Part shown: positions 1-8,799 of the stretch, in pieces
Layout: each line of letters begins with the position of its first letter
Numbering within the stretch: the stretch's first letter is position 1
NCBI GenBank assembly: GCA_937950565.1
Contig: CALFCS010000136.1
Location: 1 to 16,964 of the forward strand
Source of the DNA: an uncultured Lachnospiraceae bacterium
GTDB lineage: Bacteria; Bacillota; Clostridia; Lachnospirales; Lachnospiraceae
Length of the DNA stretch: 16,964 nt
Direction: 5' to 3'
The notes under the pieces: generated by a model
The model's database searches: none
What the model saw: only the letters and a program-made list of their open reading frames with translations
What the model was told of the DNA's origin: nothing
Position numbers and translations under genes: made by a program

Positions 1-3000
1 GTCTGGGTTGCATTTGCATCCTCATTTACGGTCTTCGCATCTGCAAGCGCTTTCTGCATAGCCTCCCAACTGTCTTTCGTATATTTCGCCTCATCGTCGG
101 CCGGGATTGCTTCTGCCTTCGCAATTGCTTCTTTTAACGCACTCTTATCTCCGCGTTTTTCTAATTTAGAGACTGCTTCTGTCAATACCCTTGCCGCCTC
201 ATTTACCTCACTTTGTTTTGCATCAGCATCCTTATAAACCGCATCTGCTTTTTTCCATGCATCTTCATACGTCTTCCATGTTGCGGCTGTATATGTTTCC
301 TTGTCGTCTACCTTCGTATCCAGCGCTTTCTTAAGCTCTGTTTTTTCTGCGGGTACCGGTTTCACTGAACTCTCTGCCTTATATAATGCTTCTGCCTCCT
401 CCGCAGTTACAGATGTTCCATATACCTTCACATCATCAATCACTGTATCCTGGAGGTCATCCCACCAGTTCAACCCAATGCAAACCTTTCTATCCGTAGC
501 TGTAAATGCTGTATTCGACACATCTTTCTTAAATATTTCCTGTCCATTCTGATAAACAACTGCTTTTCCATCCTTTACCGACAAAATAAACTGCTGCCAT
601 TCGTTCTGCGTATAGGTTACTGCGGAAGCTCCGCTATTCGTTCCTCCCCTGCCAAACCATAACCCGTGTCCTGCAAGAGAAATCCAATCTTCAGACGTTC
701 CCATAAACAGTACCGAAGAGGCCCATCCGATTGCCGCCTGCGGCTGTACCCATAAAGAAACTGTATAATCTTCACTCAAACCCTCTGATGGAAGATTCAG
801 GTCAAGTCCATAAGACGCATTCAAATCAAGCGCTTCTCCTGCTCCATTTCTCCCCTCCGTATAAAGCAAAGCGCCTGTATAAGCAGAACCTTCCTGCAAG
901 GTCGAACTAAATGCCGCCGCCTCAGTTTTTCCATTGGTTTCTTCAAGACTTCCCTCAAAATCATACCAGTATACCGGCTCTGGAGGTACCAATGTCTCTC
1001 CTTCACGCCTTGTCGCTGTCTGATATCCCTGCGGATTTTCCGCTTCCCGACTTAACAGTATCTGATTCAGTGCAACGCCATCTTCCCGCGCAAACAGGCT
1101 GAGCGTATAAGTTCCGGCTTCTGGAAATTCTATCTTCTTACTAAATGTGTCCCAGTAGTCAGAAACGGATTGGTTATCTCCATATTGTCCCACCAATGCT
1201 CCGTCAAGCACAACATAATAGGAATCTCCTGCATCATCTGGTGCAGTCCTGTTTACATAGAGAGTATAGCTTCCTTTTGTTTCATCTGTCACATGAATCA
1301 TATAATGAAGTCCCGGCGCAAGATTCCACTTCGCATCCAGCCAGTTAAGCTTCGACGATGTATCCGGCAGACAACTAAGACCATTTTTGACCAGCTGCCA
1401 GTCATGATTTACTTCTTTATCTGCACCTTCTTTATCTTTTCCTTCTGTATGCTTTGCATACTCACTATTCTCTAATGCATCCGCTGTATCAATGACTAAT
1501 TTACCCTTTGTAATCTGATACATTCCTCTTTCGCCGCTGTTCTCTTTGGTTACCCGCACCTGCACCACTCCGGCTGCCGGCTTTCCCTCTCCATCAATAA
1601 ATTCCAGCTCCAGCTCTGCAAGGCCTGCCCGTTTTCCTGTGACAGTAACTCCTTGTATCTTTACTGCCGTTTCATTATTTCCTTTAACCGCTCTAAGTGT
1701 ATAACCTTCCGGATAGCCTGGCATATTCTGATCAATTGTAACTTTTTCTCCCACCTGAATCTCTATAGACTCATCCATTACAATCGATTCATCCATCGCA
1801 TCAGTTAATTCTTTTGGCAATACACCAATCCGCGATTTCTGGAACTCTTGAAGCTTATCTGTCGCCACTACATTATTCGGACTAATTGGTGCGCCGATTT
1901 CAATTCCACTAAGTGGGGGCGCCACACTGGAATCCGTAACAATCAGAAAACGGTCAAATGCCTGAGAAGGCGACATACGATATAACTCTATTGTATTCCA
2001 CCCCTGATTCACAGTAATAGAAGCGCTGCTCATAGGTTCTATCATACGAAGTATATTTGCAGCCCAGGTTCCGGTAGTCGCCGCATTTCCCCGAATCCAT
2101 GCACCTGACGAACTCTTTCCATTTACAACTACAGCAGTACGACAAGTTTTACTATATTCATCAAGAAACGGGATTCTGTATGCTGTCATTTTATATGTCC
2201 CGGCTTTCTTAAAATACACATTATAAGCAACATGTCCAATTTCTGCCTTTTCAGAATCTGTCAGCACTTTATTGTCAGCAAATTCATGATAAGCAGAAGC
2301 ATCCCCCGCTTTTGCATCCACTTTATTATCGTTTTTCGTCGTAATACGTATGGAATCTCCTCTTTGTCCTAATGAATGAATCGTCTGCCACTTCGTTCCA
2401 TCCGTTCCTGCAGTATTTTCTGACCAGTATTCTGCTTCAATCATTACATATCCGTTTGCTTCCTGATACCCTTTCTTATCCCCGTTTAACTGGCTTTCTT
2501 CAAAATCTGCCTTTACTGTAAATACAGCCGCCGGTGTGCCTGTCGCCTCAGTTCCATTATATACTTTAATTTCACCCTCTTTACTCTCAGTAATTTTGCT
2601 CCAGTCGATATTGACGGTTACTCTCTTTTCCGTATAAACTGATCCGCTGCTTTCAGACAACTGAATCCACTCCGGCGCTTCTGCAAGCCACGCTGATGCC
2701 TCTTTTTCTTTTCCAAATACATCAAAATAATGGGTTTCCCCACTTCCTGCATTTAAGGAGTTGAATATCAGTTTTCCACTTCCTGCCTCAGAAGCATTCT
2801 CACAGGCCGCCCCGATTCCTTCTCCCTCAGAAGCAATTGTATAACTATCTTCATTTTTCAGTAAAATCCCCTGATTCGGCTGATAATCACTATGCCAGGC
2901 GCTTCCATCACCTTCCCGGTAACTCGCCCGGTGGGAATAATTAATAACGCCATACCATTTTTTATCATTTAAAGACCAGAAATAATTCTGTCCTTCCTTT

Positions 3001-5198
3001 ATTCTTTCAATTGCACGGATTCCCATCTGACGGTATATGCGAGAGCTTCCATAACGCCCCTGCCTCACAGCCTGTTGGTTTTTCAAATAATAAATATATT
3101 CCTCAGCCACATCTCTGCTGGATCTGACTGCATGAAGAATCTGTTCATAAAAAGCGTCCTTTGCATTTTCATCCAGAGAATCGTAAATCGTTTCCAGCTT
3201 TGTAACCAGATCGTTCCACTGGTTTACCCACAGCATACCTTCATCTCCGTTACCGGAAACGCTAAAATCATATCCCTGCCCATAAAATTCTGCACGTTTC
3301 GTTTCATTATACTGATAATAGTTCTCAAGACATTCTGCAATTTGCAAAGCATCATCTTGCGAAACATTAAAATCCCTCTTTGCCTGAGCTGCAAGAGCTT
3401 CTTTAATACTATCATCCGTAGAATTCTCAATATCCCAGGCCATTTTCATAAAATATTCTGCACATATTTCTCCCGGTTTAATATCTCCCACATTCAGAAT
3501 CCAATAATCATCAGCGCCGGTATTATATGCCCGGTGCATCTCTGTATTCATCCGTGCAATAGAAGCTGAATTCAGCCAAAGCCAGCTCTTTGGATATCCC
3601 CAGTATGAATTATGATAATATACACCGTTGCGGCGGCCTTCTTTGCGCTCCTGCTCATTCGGTGTCTGGCGAAGATATCCATAATTATCATTTGACCATA
3701 CTAAAATGACATCCGCGGCCTCTTCCTCAAGCCAATTTGCCAGATCACGATTATTATAATTATAATAATCATTCATTTCCTTATAAGGAATAAAAGCCTG
3801 CAGTGCGCCATCTTCAGCGCCATAATATTTTTTAATCAGTTTTCGCTGCTCCTTGATAACATCCTTCATAAGGGCAACCTTCTTTGCCTCCGCTGAGGTC
3901 CCGTTAACAGTAATCTCATTTCCCAGTGCGTTATTCTGTCCCTGATTCTTAATAAAATTATCCAGATTACTAAGCGTCGGTCCTCCATCATGCACGCCTC
4001 TCAATCCTACTGAAAATACATTTTCAAAATCCTTATTGGCCGCAATTCTTTCTTCCCAGTAAGCGAGCAGAACATTTTTATTAATCGTATAATCCCATGC
4101 TGCCGTAGAATTACTTCCCTGTATATTGTACTTTGCTTTATTTTTGTTATACCAGTCTTTCCACTCACCCACATTATTACGAAGCATCATCTCACAATGG
4201 GATGAGCCCATGATAATTCCATATTCCGCCGCATTTTTTGCATTAATAAGTTCTGTCCCATCTTCTGCCGTCACACTGTTAAATGCAGATGTTCCTTCAT
4301 GCATTGCCGGCCATAATGTATTCGCTTTCAGACGCAGAAGCAATTCAAACACATGTCGGTATACACCCGGATGCGATACTTGGTCCGGCCAGGAAAATTC
4401 TTCTTTCTGATATGCCCACTCACGCAGCTGTTCCTCATCGTTAATAAAAATCCCACGATAAGGTACGCTTGGAGAATTTTCAACAATTGTTTTACTATCA
4501 TAAACAACTGCCCCTTCTTTTCCAACCACATCCACAGGCACATCGCTCCACCAATACCACGGCGATACTCCGATTTTTTCTGATACTGTATAAATTCCAT
4601 AAATCGTGCCACGCGCATCGCTTCCGGCAATAACTAATGCATTCTTGATTTTCGAATTTCCTTCTACCGGGCTGCTGACCTGCTTAATTATATAAGCCTC
4701 TGATTCATTTTCAATCTGCTTTGCTTCATCCAGCTTCCCCTGTGTCATAAGACTTTTAATGATACTACTGTTCTCAATAGAACCGACAATAATTACATTC
4801 TCCCCCGGCACATCTGCATCATCAGTAACCAGCTGCGGCACCTGGCTTTGGTTCGCCTCTGAAAGTCTCTTTTCCTGCATCTCATCTGTATCAGAGAACA
4901 CCTGCTGAATCTCTTCAAAATCGACAGCGCCCGTCACCATAGCAACATCCTGCCTCAGATCTCCTGCTGCCCGCCTGATCTGCCTATATGTACGCTCTGC
5001 ATACGCTCCTGTCTTTCCGTCATAAGACTCATCCATAAGGATAGCTGCCGTCTTCTGGTTTTGATAAATGGCAAACCCTGTCTCCCGGACAGCCGCATCC
5101 TTCATATTAGAGTCACTCCCCGCTGCTAATGCTGTACCTGGAATTAATCCAAATACAACAACCGCTGAAAGCAGCATACTAATAATCCGTCTTTTCAT
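1..5198 (-). CDS. Secreted modular GH115 alpha-glucuronidase, C-terminus outside window
   Basis: Exo-acting glycoside hydrolase family 115, expected to remove (4-O-methyl)-glucuronic acid from xylan side chains or glucuronic acid from arabinogalactan outside the cell. About 1732 codons are visible with no stop before the left edge. Residues 1-26 are a signal peptide (KRR, hydrophobic stretch, ALAA). GH115 landmarks: RGIFINDEE at 248-256, LLRLKANTLWPAM at 287-299, GIIMGSSHCE ending at 336, VGLRGVHDGG at 397-406, WSNDNYGYLR from 501, NVGDIKPGE at 569-577. Then a GH115 C-terminal domain (about 905-1085, with IEAEYW ending at 925), an Ig-like Big_2-type domain (about 1145-1220), a second beta-sandwich (about 1285-1400), a LamG/concanavalin-like domain starting near W1411, and two FIVAR repeats (about 1620-1682, and 1688 to the edge). 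The start is set by AGGAG 7 nt upstream. No anchor signal is visible because the end is missing. Substrate is inferred. Confidence 0.9.
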   Translation of the reverse strand, partial: MKRRIISMLLSAVVVFGLIPGTALAAGSDSNMKDAAVRETGFAIYQNQKTAAILMDESYDGKTGAYAERTYRQIRRAAGDLRQDVAMVTGAVDFEEIQQVFSDTDEMQEKRLSEANQSQVPQLVTDDADVPGENVIIVGSIENSSIIKSLMTQGKLDEAKQIENESEAYIIKQVSSPVEGNSKIKNALVIAGSDARGTIYGIYTVSEKIGVSPWYWWSDVPVDVVGKEGAVVYDSKTIVENSPSVPYRGIFINDEEQLREWAYQKEEFSWPDQVSHPGVYRHVFELLLRLKANTLWPAMHEGTSAFNSVTAEDGTELINAKNAAEYGIIMGSSHCEMMLRNNVGEWKDWYNKNKAKYNIQGSNSTAAWDYTINKNVLLAYWEERIAANKDFENVFSVGLRGVHDGGPTLSNLDNFIKNQGQNNALGNEITVNGTSAEAKKVALMKDVIKEQRKLIKKYYGAEDGALQAFIPYKEMNDYYNYNNRDLANWLEEEAADVILVWSNDNYGYLRQTPNEQERKEGRRNGVYYHNSYWGYPKSWLWLNSASIARMNTEMHRAYNTGADDYWILNVGDIKPGEICAEYFMKMAWDIENSTDDSIKEALAAQAKRDFNVSQDDALQIAECLENYYQYNETKRAEFYGQGYDFSVSGNGDEGMLWVNQWNDLVTKLETIYDSLDENAKDAFYEQILHAVRSSRDVAEEYIYYLKNQQAVRQGRYGSSRIYRQMGIRAIERIKEGQNYFWSLNDKKWYGVINYSHRASYREGDGSAWHSDYQPNQGILLKNEDSYTIASEGEGIGAACENASEAGSGKLIFNSLNAGSGETHYFDVFGKEKEASAWLAEAPEWIQLSESSGSVYTEKRVTVNIDWSKITESKEGEIKVYNGTEATGTPAAVFTVKADFEESQLNGDKKGYQEANGYVMIEAEYWSENTAGTDGTKWQTIHSLGQRGDSIRITTKNDNKVDAKAGDASAYHEFADNKVLTDSEKAEIGHVAYNVYFKKAGTYKMTAYRIPFLDEYSKTCRTAVVVNGKSSSGAWIRGNAATTGTWAANILRMIEPMSSASITVNQGWNTIELYRMSPSQAFDRFLIVTDSSVAPPLSGIEIGAPISPNNVVATDKLQEFQKSRIGVLPKELTDAMDESIVMDESIEIQVGEKVTIDQNMPGYPEGYTLRAVKGNNETAVKIQGVTVTGKRAGLAELELEFIDGEGKPAAGVVQVRVTKENSGERGMYQITKGKLVIDTADALENSEYAKHTEGKDKEGADKEVNHDWQLVKNGLSCLPDTSSKLNWLDAKWNLAPGLHYMIHVTDETKGSYTLYVNRTAPDDAGDSYYVVLDGALVGQYGDNQSVSDYWDTFSKKIEFPEAGTYTLSLFAREDGVALNQILLSREAENPQGYQTATRREGETLVPPEPVYWYDFEGSLEETNGKTEAAAFSSTLQEGSAYTGALLYTEGRNGAGEALDLNASYGLDLNLPSEGLSEDYTVSLWVQPQAAIGWASSVLFMGTSEDWISLAGHGLWFGRGGTNSGASAVTYTQNEWQQFILSVKDGKAVVYQNGQEIFKKDVSNTAFTATDRKVCIGLNWWDDLQDTVIDDVKVYGTSVTAEEAEALYKAESSVKPVPAEKTELKKALDTKVDDKETYTAATWKTYEDAWKKADAVYKDADAKQSEVNEAARVLTEAVSKLEKRGDKSALKEAIAKAEAIPADDEAKYTKDSWEAMQKALADAKTVNEDANATQ

Positions 5199-5289
5199 AA
5201 ATTTTCTCCTGCTCCTTTTCTCTTTTTTCAAATTTATTAAATATATTTATTGTTTTATTTAAACACTTTTTTTCGCCTTTTATCCAATA

Positions 5290-5330
5290 AAAAGTATAGA
5301 ATTTTTTCCAAAAGAGCTATACTTTTCAAA
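5290..5330 (-). promoter_or_regulatory. Inverted repeat upstream of the GH115 gene, possible operator
   Basis: A perfect 10-bp inverted repeat, AAAAGTATAG (5290-5299) and CTATACTTTT (5317-5326), is separated by 17 bp and lies about 90-130 bp before the GH115 start. On the minus strand the upstream arm reads TTTGAAAAGTATAG (5317-5330). A similar TTTGAAAGTATA lies upstream of the module A response regulator. The right arm contains TATACT, which resembles a -10 hexamer, but I find no convincing -35 at 16-18 bp. The whole 5199-5349 region is very A+T rich. A regulator binding site is an inference; it could also be a weak RNA hairpin. Confidence 0.35.
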
Positions 5331-5349
5331 GTTTTTCTTTTATAAAGTC

Positions 5350-5384
5350 AAAGAAGGCTCTCCCACGACTGGAAAACCTTCCTT
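5350..5384 (-). terminator. Hairpin after the DctP-type gene
   Basis: On the minus strand AAGGAAGGTTTTCC pairs over 14 bp with GGAGAGCCTTCTTT around a 7-nt loop. Three pairs are G-U wobbles that become mismatches on the plus strand, so the structure favours minus-strand RNA. It starts about 20 nt after the stop codon at 5406. The following tract (GACTTTAT) is only modestly U-rich, so termination may be incomplete, and some read-through into the GH115 gene is possible. Confidence 0.55.
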
Positions 5385-5405
5385 TTTGTTTTACCTCATA
5401 CTCTA

Positions 5406-6410
5406 CTATTCATCTGCTTGTCTGATTTCTTCCAGTATATCCATGTAATCTGCACAATACTTTTCATAAACAGGAGCAACCAATGTTTGGAATTCTTTTA
5501 ATTTATCCTCTGACAGGTGAATCTCCTGACAGCCTTCCTCTATCGCATGCTTTCTCGCGGTTTCCTCTCTCTCCTTCCATAATTCTCTTTCATATTCCGC
5601 TGATTCCTCCGCACACTCTCTGATAATATTCTGATACTCCTCCGGAAGCTTATTCCATGTTTGCTCTGAAACTATTTGAACCTCAGGCACCCTGGTATGC
5701 TCATCCAGCGTAAAATACTTCGCAACCTCATAGTGTTTTGTTGATTCATAAGAAGGCCAGTTATTCTCTGCCGCATCAATTATTTTTGTCTCAAAAGCAG
5801 AATATACTTCACTGAACGCATTTGAATAAGGTTTGGCACCTAATGCTGTTATTACATCATACATCAACTCTGAATCCTGTACACGCACTACCATTCCTTC
5901 CATATCTTCCGGACTTTGAATCGGCTTCTGAGAACTATAAAAACTACGTGTTCCTGCATCGTACCAGGAAAGTGCAACCAATCCTGCATCCTTAAAAGTT
6001 TCTAAAAATTTTTCTCCTATTTCACCATCCAAAACCTTCCACATATGCTCAGAGTTTTTATATAAATATGGCATTTGAATTACATTCAACTGAGGAAGCA
6101 TATCTGATACCGATGCAAGTGATATTCTTACAAAATCAACCCCTCCGAATCTCGCCTGCTGGACAACAGACGGCTCTTCACCGAGCACACCACCACATTT
6201 CATCTGGATAATAACCTTTCCATCTGTTCTTTCTTTAACAAGCTCTGCAAATCGAAGCCCTCCCTGTGTCGTCGGATAGTCCTCTGCCTGATTCTCCCCA
6301 TAAGTCAATACGAATTCAGGTACTGCCTCTTTCCTCTTCTGCACACATGCACTATATCCACAAAAAATCAGAAGAGCAACACACAACAAATACGCCATCC
6401 TTTTTTTCAA
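5406..6410 (-). CDS. TRAP-type (DctP family) substrate-binding lipoprotein without permease genes
   Basis: DctP-family proteins capture carboxylates (C4-diacids, sialic acid, uronic acids) for TRAP transporters; no DctQ or DctM gene occurs in the window. About 334 residues from the chosen start, normal for the family. The N-terminus has KKR, a hydrophobic stretch and a cysteine at residue 22 after GYSA, a slightly atypical lipobox, suggesting a membrane-anchored lipoprotein. The family core is clear: GMVVRVQ with the probable carboxylate-binding arginine at 176, LGAKPYSNAFSEVYSAF, then AENNWPSYES. Start: TTG at 6410 has a GGAGG 7 nt upstream. The ATG at 6416 leaves only 1 nt, and the ATG at 6470 lies inside the kinase gene with no ribosome binding site. 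It follows the kinase by 43 nt and ends in a hairpin. I infer a sensory role with that kinase; uronate as ligand is a guess from the GH115 neighbour. Confidence 0.9.
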   Translation of the reverse strand: MKKRMAYLLCVALLIFCGYSACVQKRKEAVPEFVLTYGENQAEDYPTTQGGLRFAELVKERTDGKVIIQMKCGGVLGEEPSVVQQARFGGVDFVRISLASVSDMLPQLNVIQMPYLYKNSEHMWKVLDGEIGEKFLETFKDAGLVALSWYDAGTRSFYSSQKPIQSPEDMEGMVVRVQDSELMYDVITALGAKPYSNAFSEVYSAFETKIIDAAENNWPSYESTKHYEVAKYFTLDEHTRVPEVQIVSEQTWNKLPEEYQNIIRECAEESAEYERELWKEREETARKHAIEEGCQEIHLSEDKLKEFQTLVAPVYEKYCADYMDILEEIRQADE

Positions 6411-6416
6411 TTTCAT

Positions 6417-6424
6417 TCCTCCCT
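6417..6424 (-). promoter_or_regulatory. Ribosome binding site that selects a TTG start for the DctP-type gene
   Basis: AGGGAGGA on the minus strand. Its GGAGG core is 7 nt from TTG 6410 but only 1 nt from the ATG at 6416, which itself overlaps the spacer. This favours initiation at TTG and gives a compact KKR-type lipoprotein signal peptide. Confidence 0.55.
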
Positions 6425-6453
6425 GCATCCCAGTATTTCTTTTACCGTCAAAA

Positions 6454-7944
6454 TCAAAAATCTGACTCATCTTGCGGAACTACCACCTCAACAATTGTTC
6501 CACGTCCTCTTCGGCTATATATCTTAACCTTTCCCGGTCCATACAGAATATCCATTCTTTTGCAGATATTTCCAAGCCCGATACCGCTTTGGGTACTATG
6601 TTCTGTATGCATATTCTGACGAATCTCTTCTAATCTTACCCGTGACATACCTTCTCCGTTATCTGCCACCGAAATTTTTATATCTTCTCCGACATCTTTA
6701 ATACGGATTGTAATATCTCCGCCCTCTTCCCGTTCTGAAATTCCATGAATAAGAGCATTCTCTGCCAATGGTTGCAAAATAAATGCCGGAATCTTCACTT
6801 CACTTTCATCTACAAACACATGCACATGATAATGAACCCTGCCCTCAAACCGCATCTGCTGGATATAAATATAATCCTGCAGCGACTGAAGCTCATTCTC
6901 CAGATATACCTTCTGCCCTTCCATCCGCAGATTATAACGAAACAAATTCCCCAGGCAGGTACTCATCTGGTCTGTTACAGGAGCATCTTCTATCCTTGCC
7001 ATGCTGGATATCATATTTAATGTATTAAAAAGAAAATGTGGATTTATCTGGCTTTTTAAAGCATCCAGCCGTGCATCCGCTAACCTCTTCTCTATCTCCT
7101 GTTTTTCCATCGCTTTCTGATGAAGCTTTTTCTCCAGCCGATTCTTTTCTTCCAATGTAATAATATAATTTTTTGTCGCATGTTTCATTTTATTAAAAGC
7201 TTTTACGAGCTGCCCCACCTCATCCTCACTTCTGACAGGCAAATCCGGAATATCAAAATGATTTTCCGCAATTTCCCTGGCGGCTTTCGCAAGATTCACA
7301 ATTGGCTCAACCAATATACCAGACAAAAATTTTAATATACCCCATAGCACAATCAGCACAACTATAAATGACATCAGAATAATATTGGGAATACGGCCGA
7401 AAACTTCTGATTTCTGCATATACGCATCGTGTCCTTCCTCCAATACTACCTGCGTCAGAGACCGTATATAATTCAAAAGATTCTGCTGCATCTCACAGAC
7501 TCTATAAAAATCTGACACAAAGTCAACATTGGCCTCTCCACTCTTCACAACCTTATCCCTAAAAGTGCTGTATCCCTCATACCCATTCACAATATTCCAT
7601 GTCCTTGCATAACGCTCCTGTCCAATTTCTTCATAGACAAAAGGAATATCTCCTATGCACTGCTGTGTACGAGTACATGCAGCTTCAAAATTCAGCTTAT
7701 TATCTGAAGTTTGTTTCCGCATATATGCCTGAAAGGTTTCCGCTTCCTTCTCCATCGCCTCCTGCAGCTCATAGCATTCTGAATTTTCCTTCAACACTTG
7801 ATTAAAAGCTTCCAGGATAGGTTTCTCAATTGACATTGTTGCGATTATAATCACAGTCATAATTATCATAATCGCAACGGTCAGAGTGCGTATCTTTTTA
7901 TTCAGAGACATTCTCATCAAAAAATGTTTCATTTTCTTCATCAT
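6454..7944 (-). CDS. Sensor histidine kinase, YesM/LytS-like, helical extracytoplasmic domain (module A)
   Basis: Membrane kinase of 496 residues that autophosphorylates and passes phosphate to the regulator encoded just upstream. Order: membrane segment about 20-38; extracytoplasmic region about 39-185; membrane segment about 186-208; HAMP about 207-260; coiled-coil linker 260-295; His_kinase domain with QINPHFLFN and phospho-acceptor His303; HATPase_c with N box QPLAENALIHG (Asn396), DNGEGM (428-433) and GIGLGN (454-459). All catalytic motifs look intact. The extracytoplasmic part looks mostly alpha-helical (long Glu/Gln/Met-rich heptad-like stretches), unlike the Cache-type sensor of the second kinase, and such four-helix domains can receive signals from a binding protein. 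ATG overlaps the regulator stop (ATGA), so the two are translationally coupled; the DctP-type lipoprotein follows. Ligand unknown. Confidence 0.93.
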   Translation of the reverse strand: MMKKMKHFLMRMSLNKKIRTLTVAIMIIMTVIIIATMSIEKPILEAFNQVLKENSECYELQEAMEKEAETFQAYMRKQTSDNKLNFEAACTRTQQCIGDIPFVYEEIGQERYARTWNIVNGYEGYSTFRDKVVKSGEANVDFVSDFYRVCEMQQNLLNYIRSLTQVVLEEGHDAYMQKSEVFGRIPNIILMSFIVVLIVLWGILKFLSGILVEPIVNLAKAAREIAENHFDIPDLPVRSEDEVGQLVKAFNKMKHATKNYIITLEEKNRLEKKLHQKAMEKQEIEKRLADARLDALKSQINPHFLFNTLNMISSMARIEDAPVTDQMSTCLGNLFRYNLRMEGQKVYLENELQSLQDYIYIQQMRFEGRVHYHVHVFVDESEVKIPAFILQPLAENALIHGISEREEGGDITIRIKDVGEDIKISVADNGEGMSRVRLEEIRQNMHTEHSTQSGIGLGNICKRMDILYGPGKVKIYSRRGRGTIVEVVVPQDESDF

Positions 7945-8717
7945 TTACCCTTCTTCTGCATTTCCACACGGTATTTGCGTGGCGTTATCCCTTTCTCCTG
8001 AAGAAATTTGTTCACAAAATAATCAGCATTGCCAAATCCCACTTTTTTTGCGATGATATAAATCATGTCATCTGTCTCCTCCAAAAGCTCCGCAGCTTTT
8101 TCTATTCTGATCCGGTTCAGATAATCCCGAAAAGCAACTCCGTATTTTCTCTTAAATATCTGACCCAGATAAACATTGTTAATATAGAAATGTTCGCCCA
8201 GTGATTTCAGGCTGATATTCTGATTATAATTTTCAGAAACATAGCTCACAACATTCTGAAGCAGTCTGTCGCTTTCTGTATCCTCTTCTTCTCTATCACC
8301 ATCTTCAATCAGTCTCTGTCCTATCCTGTCATTTCTCTTTTGCTTATATTCTCTATTCAGGCTTTCAAGTACATCAACAAGTTCACTCCTTCGCACCGGC
8401 TTTAACAAGTAAGCTTTCACTGACAGGTCGATTGCTTTTCTTGCGTAATCAAAATCTGCAAAACCTGTCAATATAACAAAATCAACCCGCCAGTTCACAC
8501 TGTTCCGCACACACTCCATCATTTCCAGTCCTGACATTCCCGGCATTTTAATATCAACAAAAACAAGATCGATTCTTTCTTTTTCCAGTATTTCTATCGC
8601 ACGAGTTCCATTCCCTGCCTCCGCAACAACTTCATATCCATATTGTTCCCAGTTTATGATAAGCTTCATTCCCCGTCTGACAAACGGCTCATCATCCACC
8701 AACATCACTTTACGCAT
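7941..8717 (-). CDS. Response regulator, receiver plus AraC-type HTH (YesN-like, module A)
   Basis: Cytoplasmic transcription factor of 258 residues. Receiver domain 1-118: acidic pocket D8/D9, phospho-acceptor Asp55 in FVDIKMPG, Thr84 in ILTGF, Lys106 in LLKP. A variable acidic linker covers about 120-150. The C-terminal AraC/XylS domain (about 152-255) has two helix-turn-helices, the first around YINNVYLGQIFKRKYG and the second around VGFGNADYFVNKF, ending in the usual TPRKYR. It is the first gene of module A, preceded by GAGAGGA about 8 nt before ATG and by its own likely promoter at 8750-8755. Its closest relative in the window is the regulator at 10655-11446, about two-thirds identical by eye. 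Likely targets by proximity are its own operon and the GH115 gene (inference). Confidence 0.94.
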   Translation of the reverse strand: MRKVMLVDDEPFVRRGMKLIINWEQYGYEVVAEAGNGTRAIEILEKERIDLVFVDIKMPGMSGLEMMECVRNSVNWRVDFVILTGFADFDYARKAIDLSVKAYLLKPVRRSELVDVLESLNREYKQKRNDRIGQRLIEDGDREEEDTESDRLLQNVVSYVSENYNQNISLKSLGEHFYINNVYLGQIFKRKYGVAFRDYLNRIRIEKAAELLEETDDMIYIIAKKVGFGNADYFVNKFLQEKGITPRKYRVEMQKKGK

Positions 8718-8749
8718 ATCCGATGTCCTCTCTTTTCTTTTCCAATCTC

Positions 8750-8755
8750 ATTATA
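8750..8755 (-). promoter_or_regulatory. Probable -10 element of the module A operon
   Basis: A consensus TATAAT on the minus strand lies 32 nt upstream of the response regulator ATG, between that gene and the terminators of module B. The -35 region is poor (about ATAAAA at a 17-bp spacing), as expected for a promoter that needs an activator. The start site and any regulator dependence are inferred. Confidence 0.5.
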
Positions 8756-8799
8756 CTATCAATCGTTAAATTTTTATATATATATTATTTTTAAGAATT

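Noticed and set aside
1..330. Tandem DNA repeat at the left edge
   Set aside because: The repetition is at protein level (two FIVAR repeats in the GH115 C-terminal region); the DNA copies are too diverged to be a nucleotide repeat.
3075..3569. Plus-strand open frame of 164 codons inside the GH115 gene
   Set aside because: Antisense to the region encoding NVGDIKPGE and the following helices of GH115; composition is Ile/Cys/Phe-rich with no domain.
5199..5349. Riboswitch or long structured leader before GH115
   Set aside because: The region is nearly all A/T with a single short inverted repeat; no known riboswitch core was recognised.
6454..6470. ATG at 6470 as the start of the DctP-type protein
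   Set aside because: It would add about 20 residues (MSQIFDFDGK...) before the signal peptide and has no ribosome binding site, whereas TTG 6410 has GGAGG at 7 nt.
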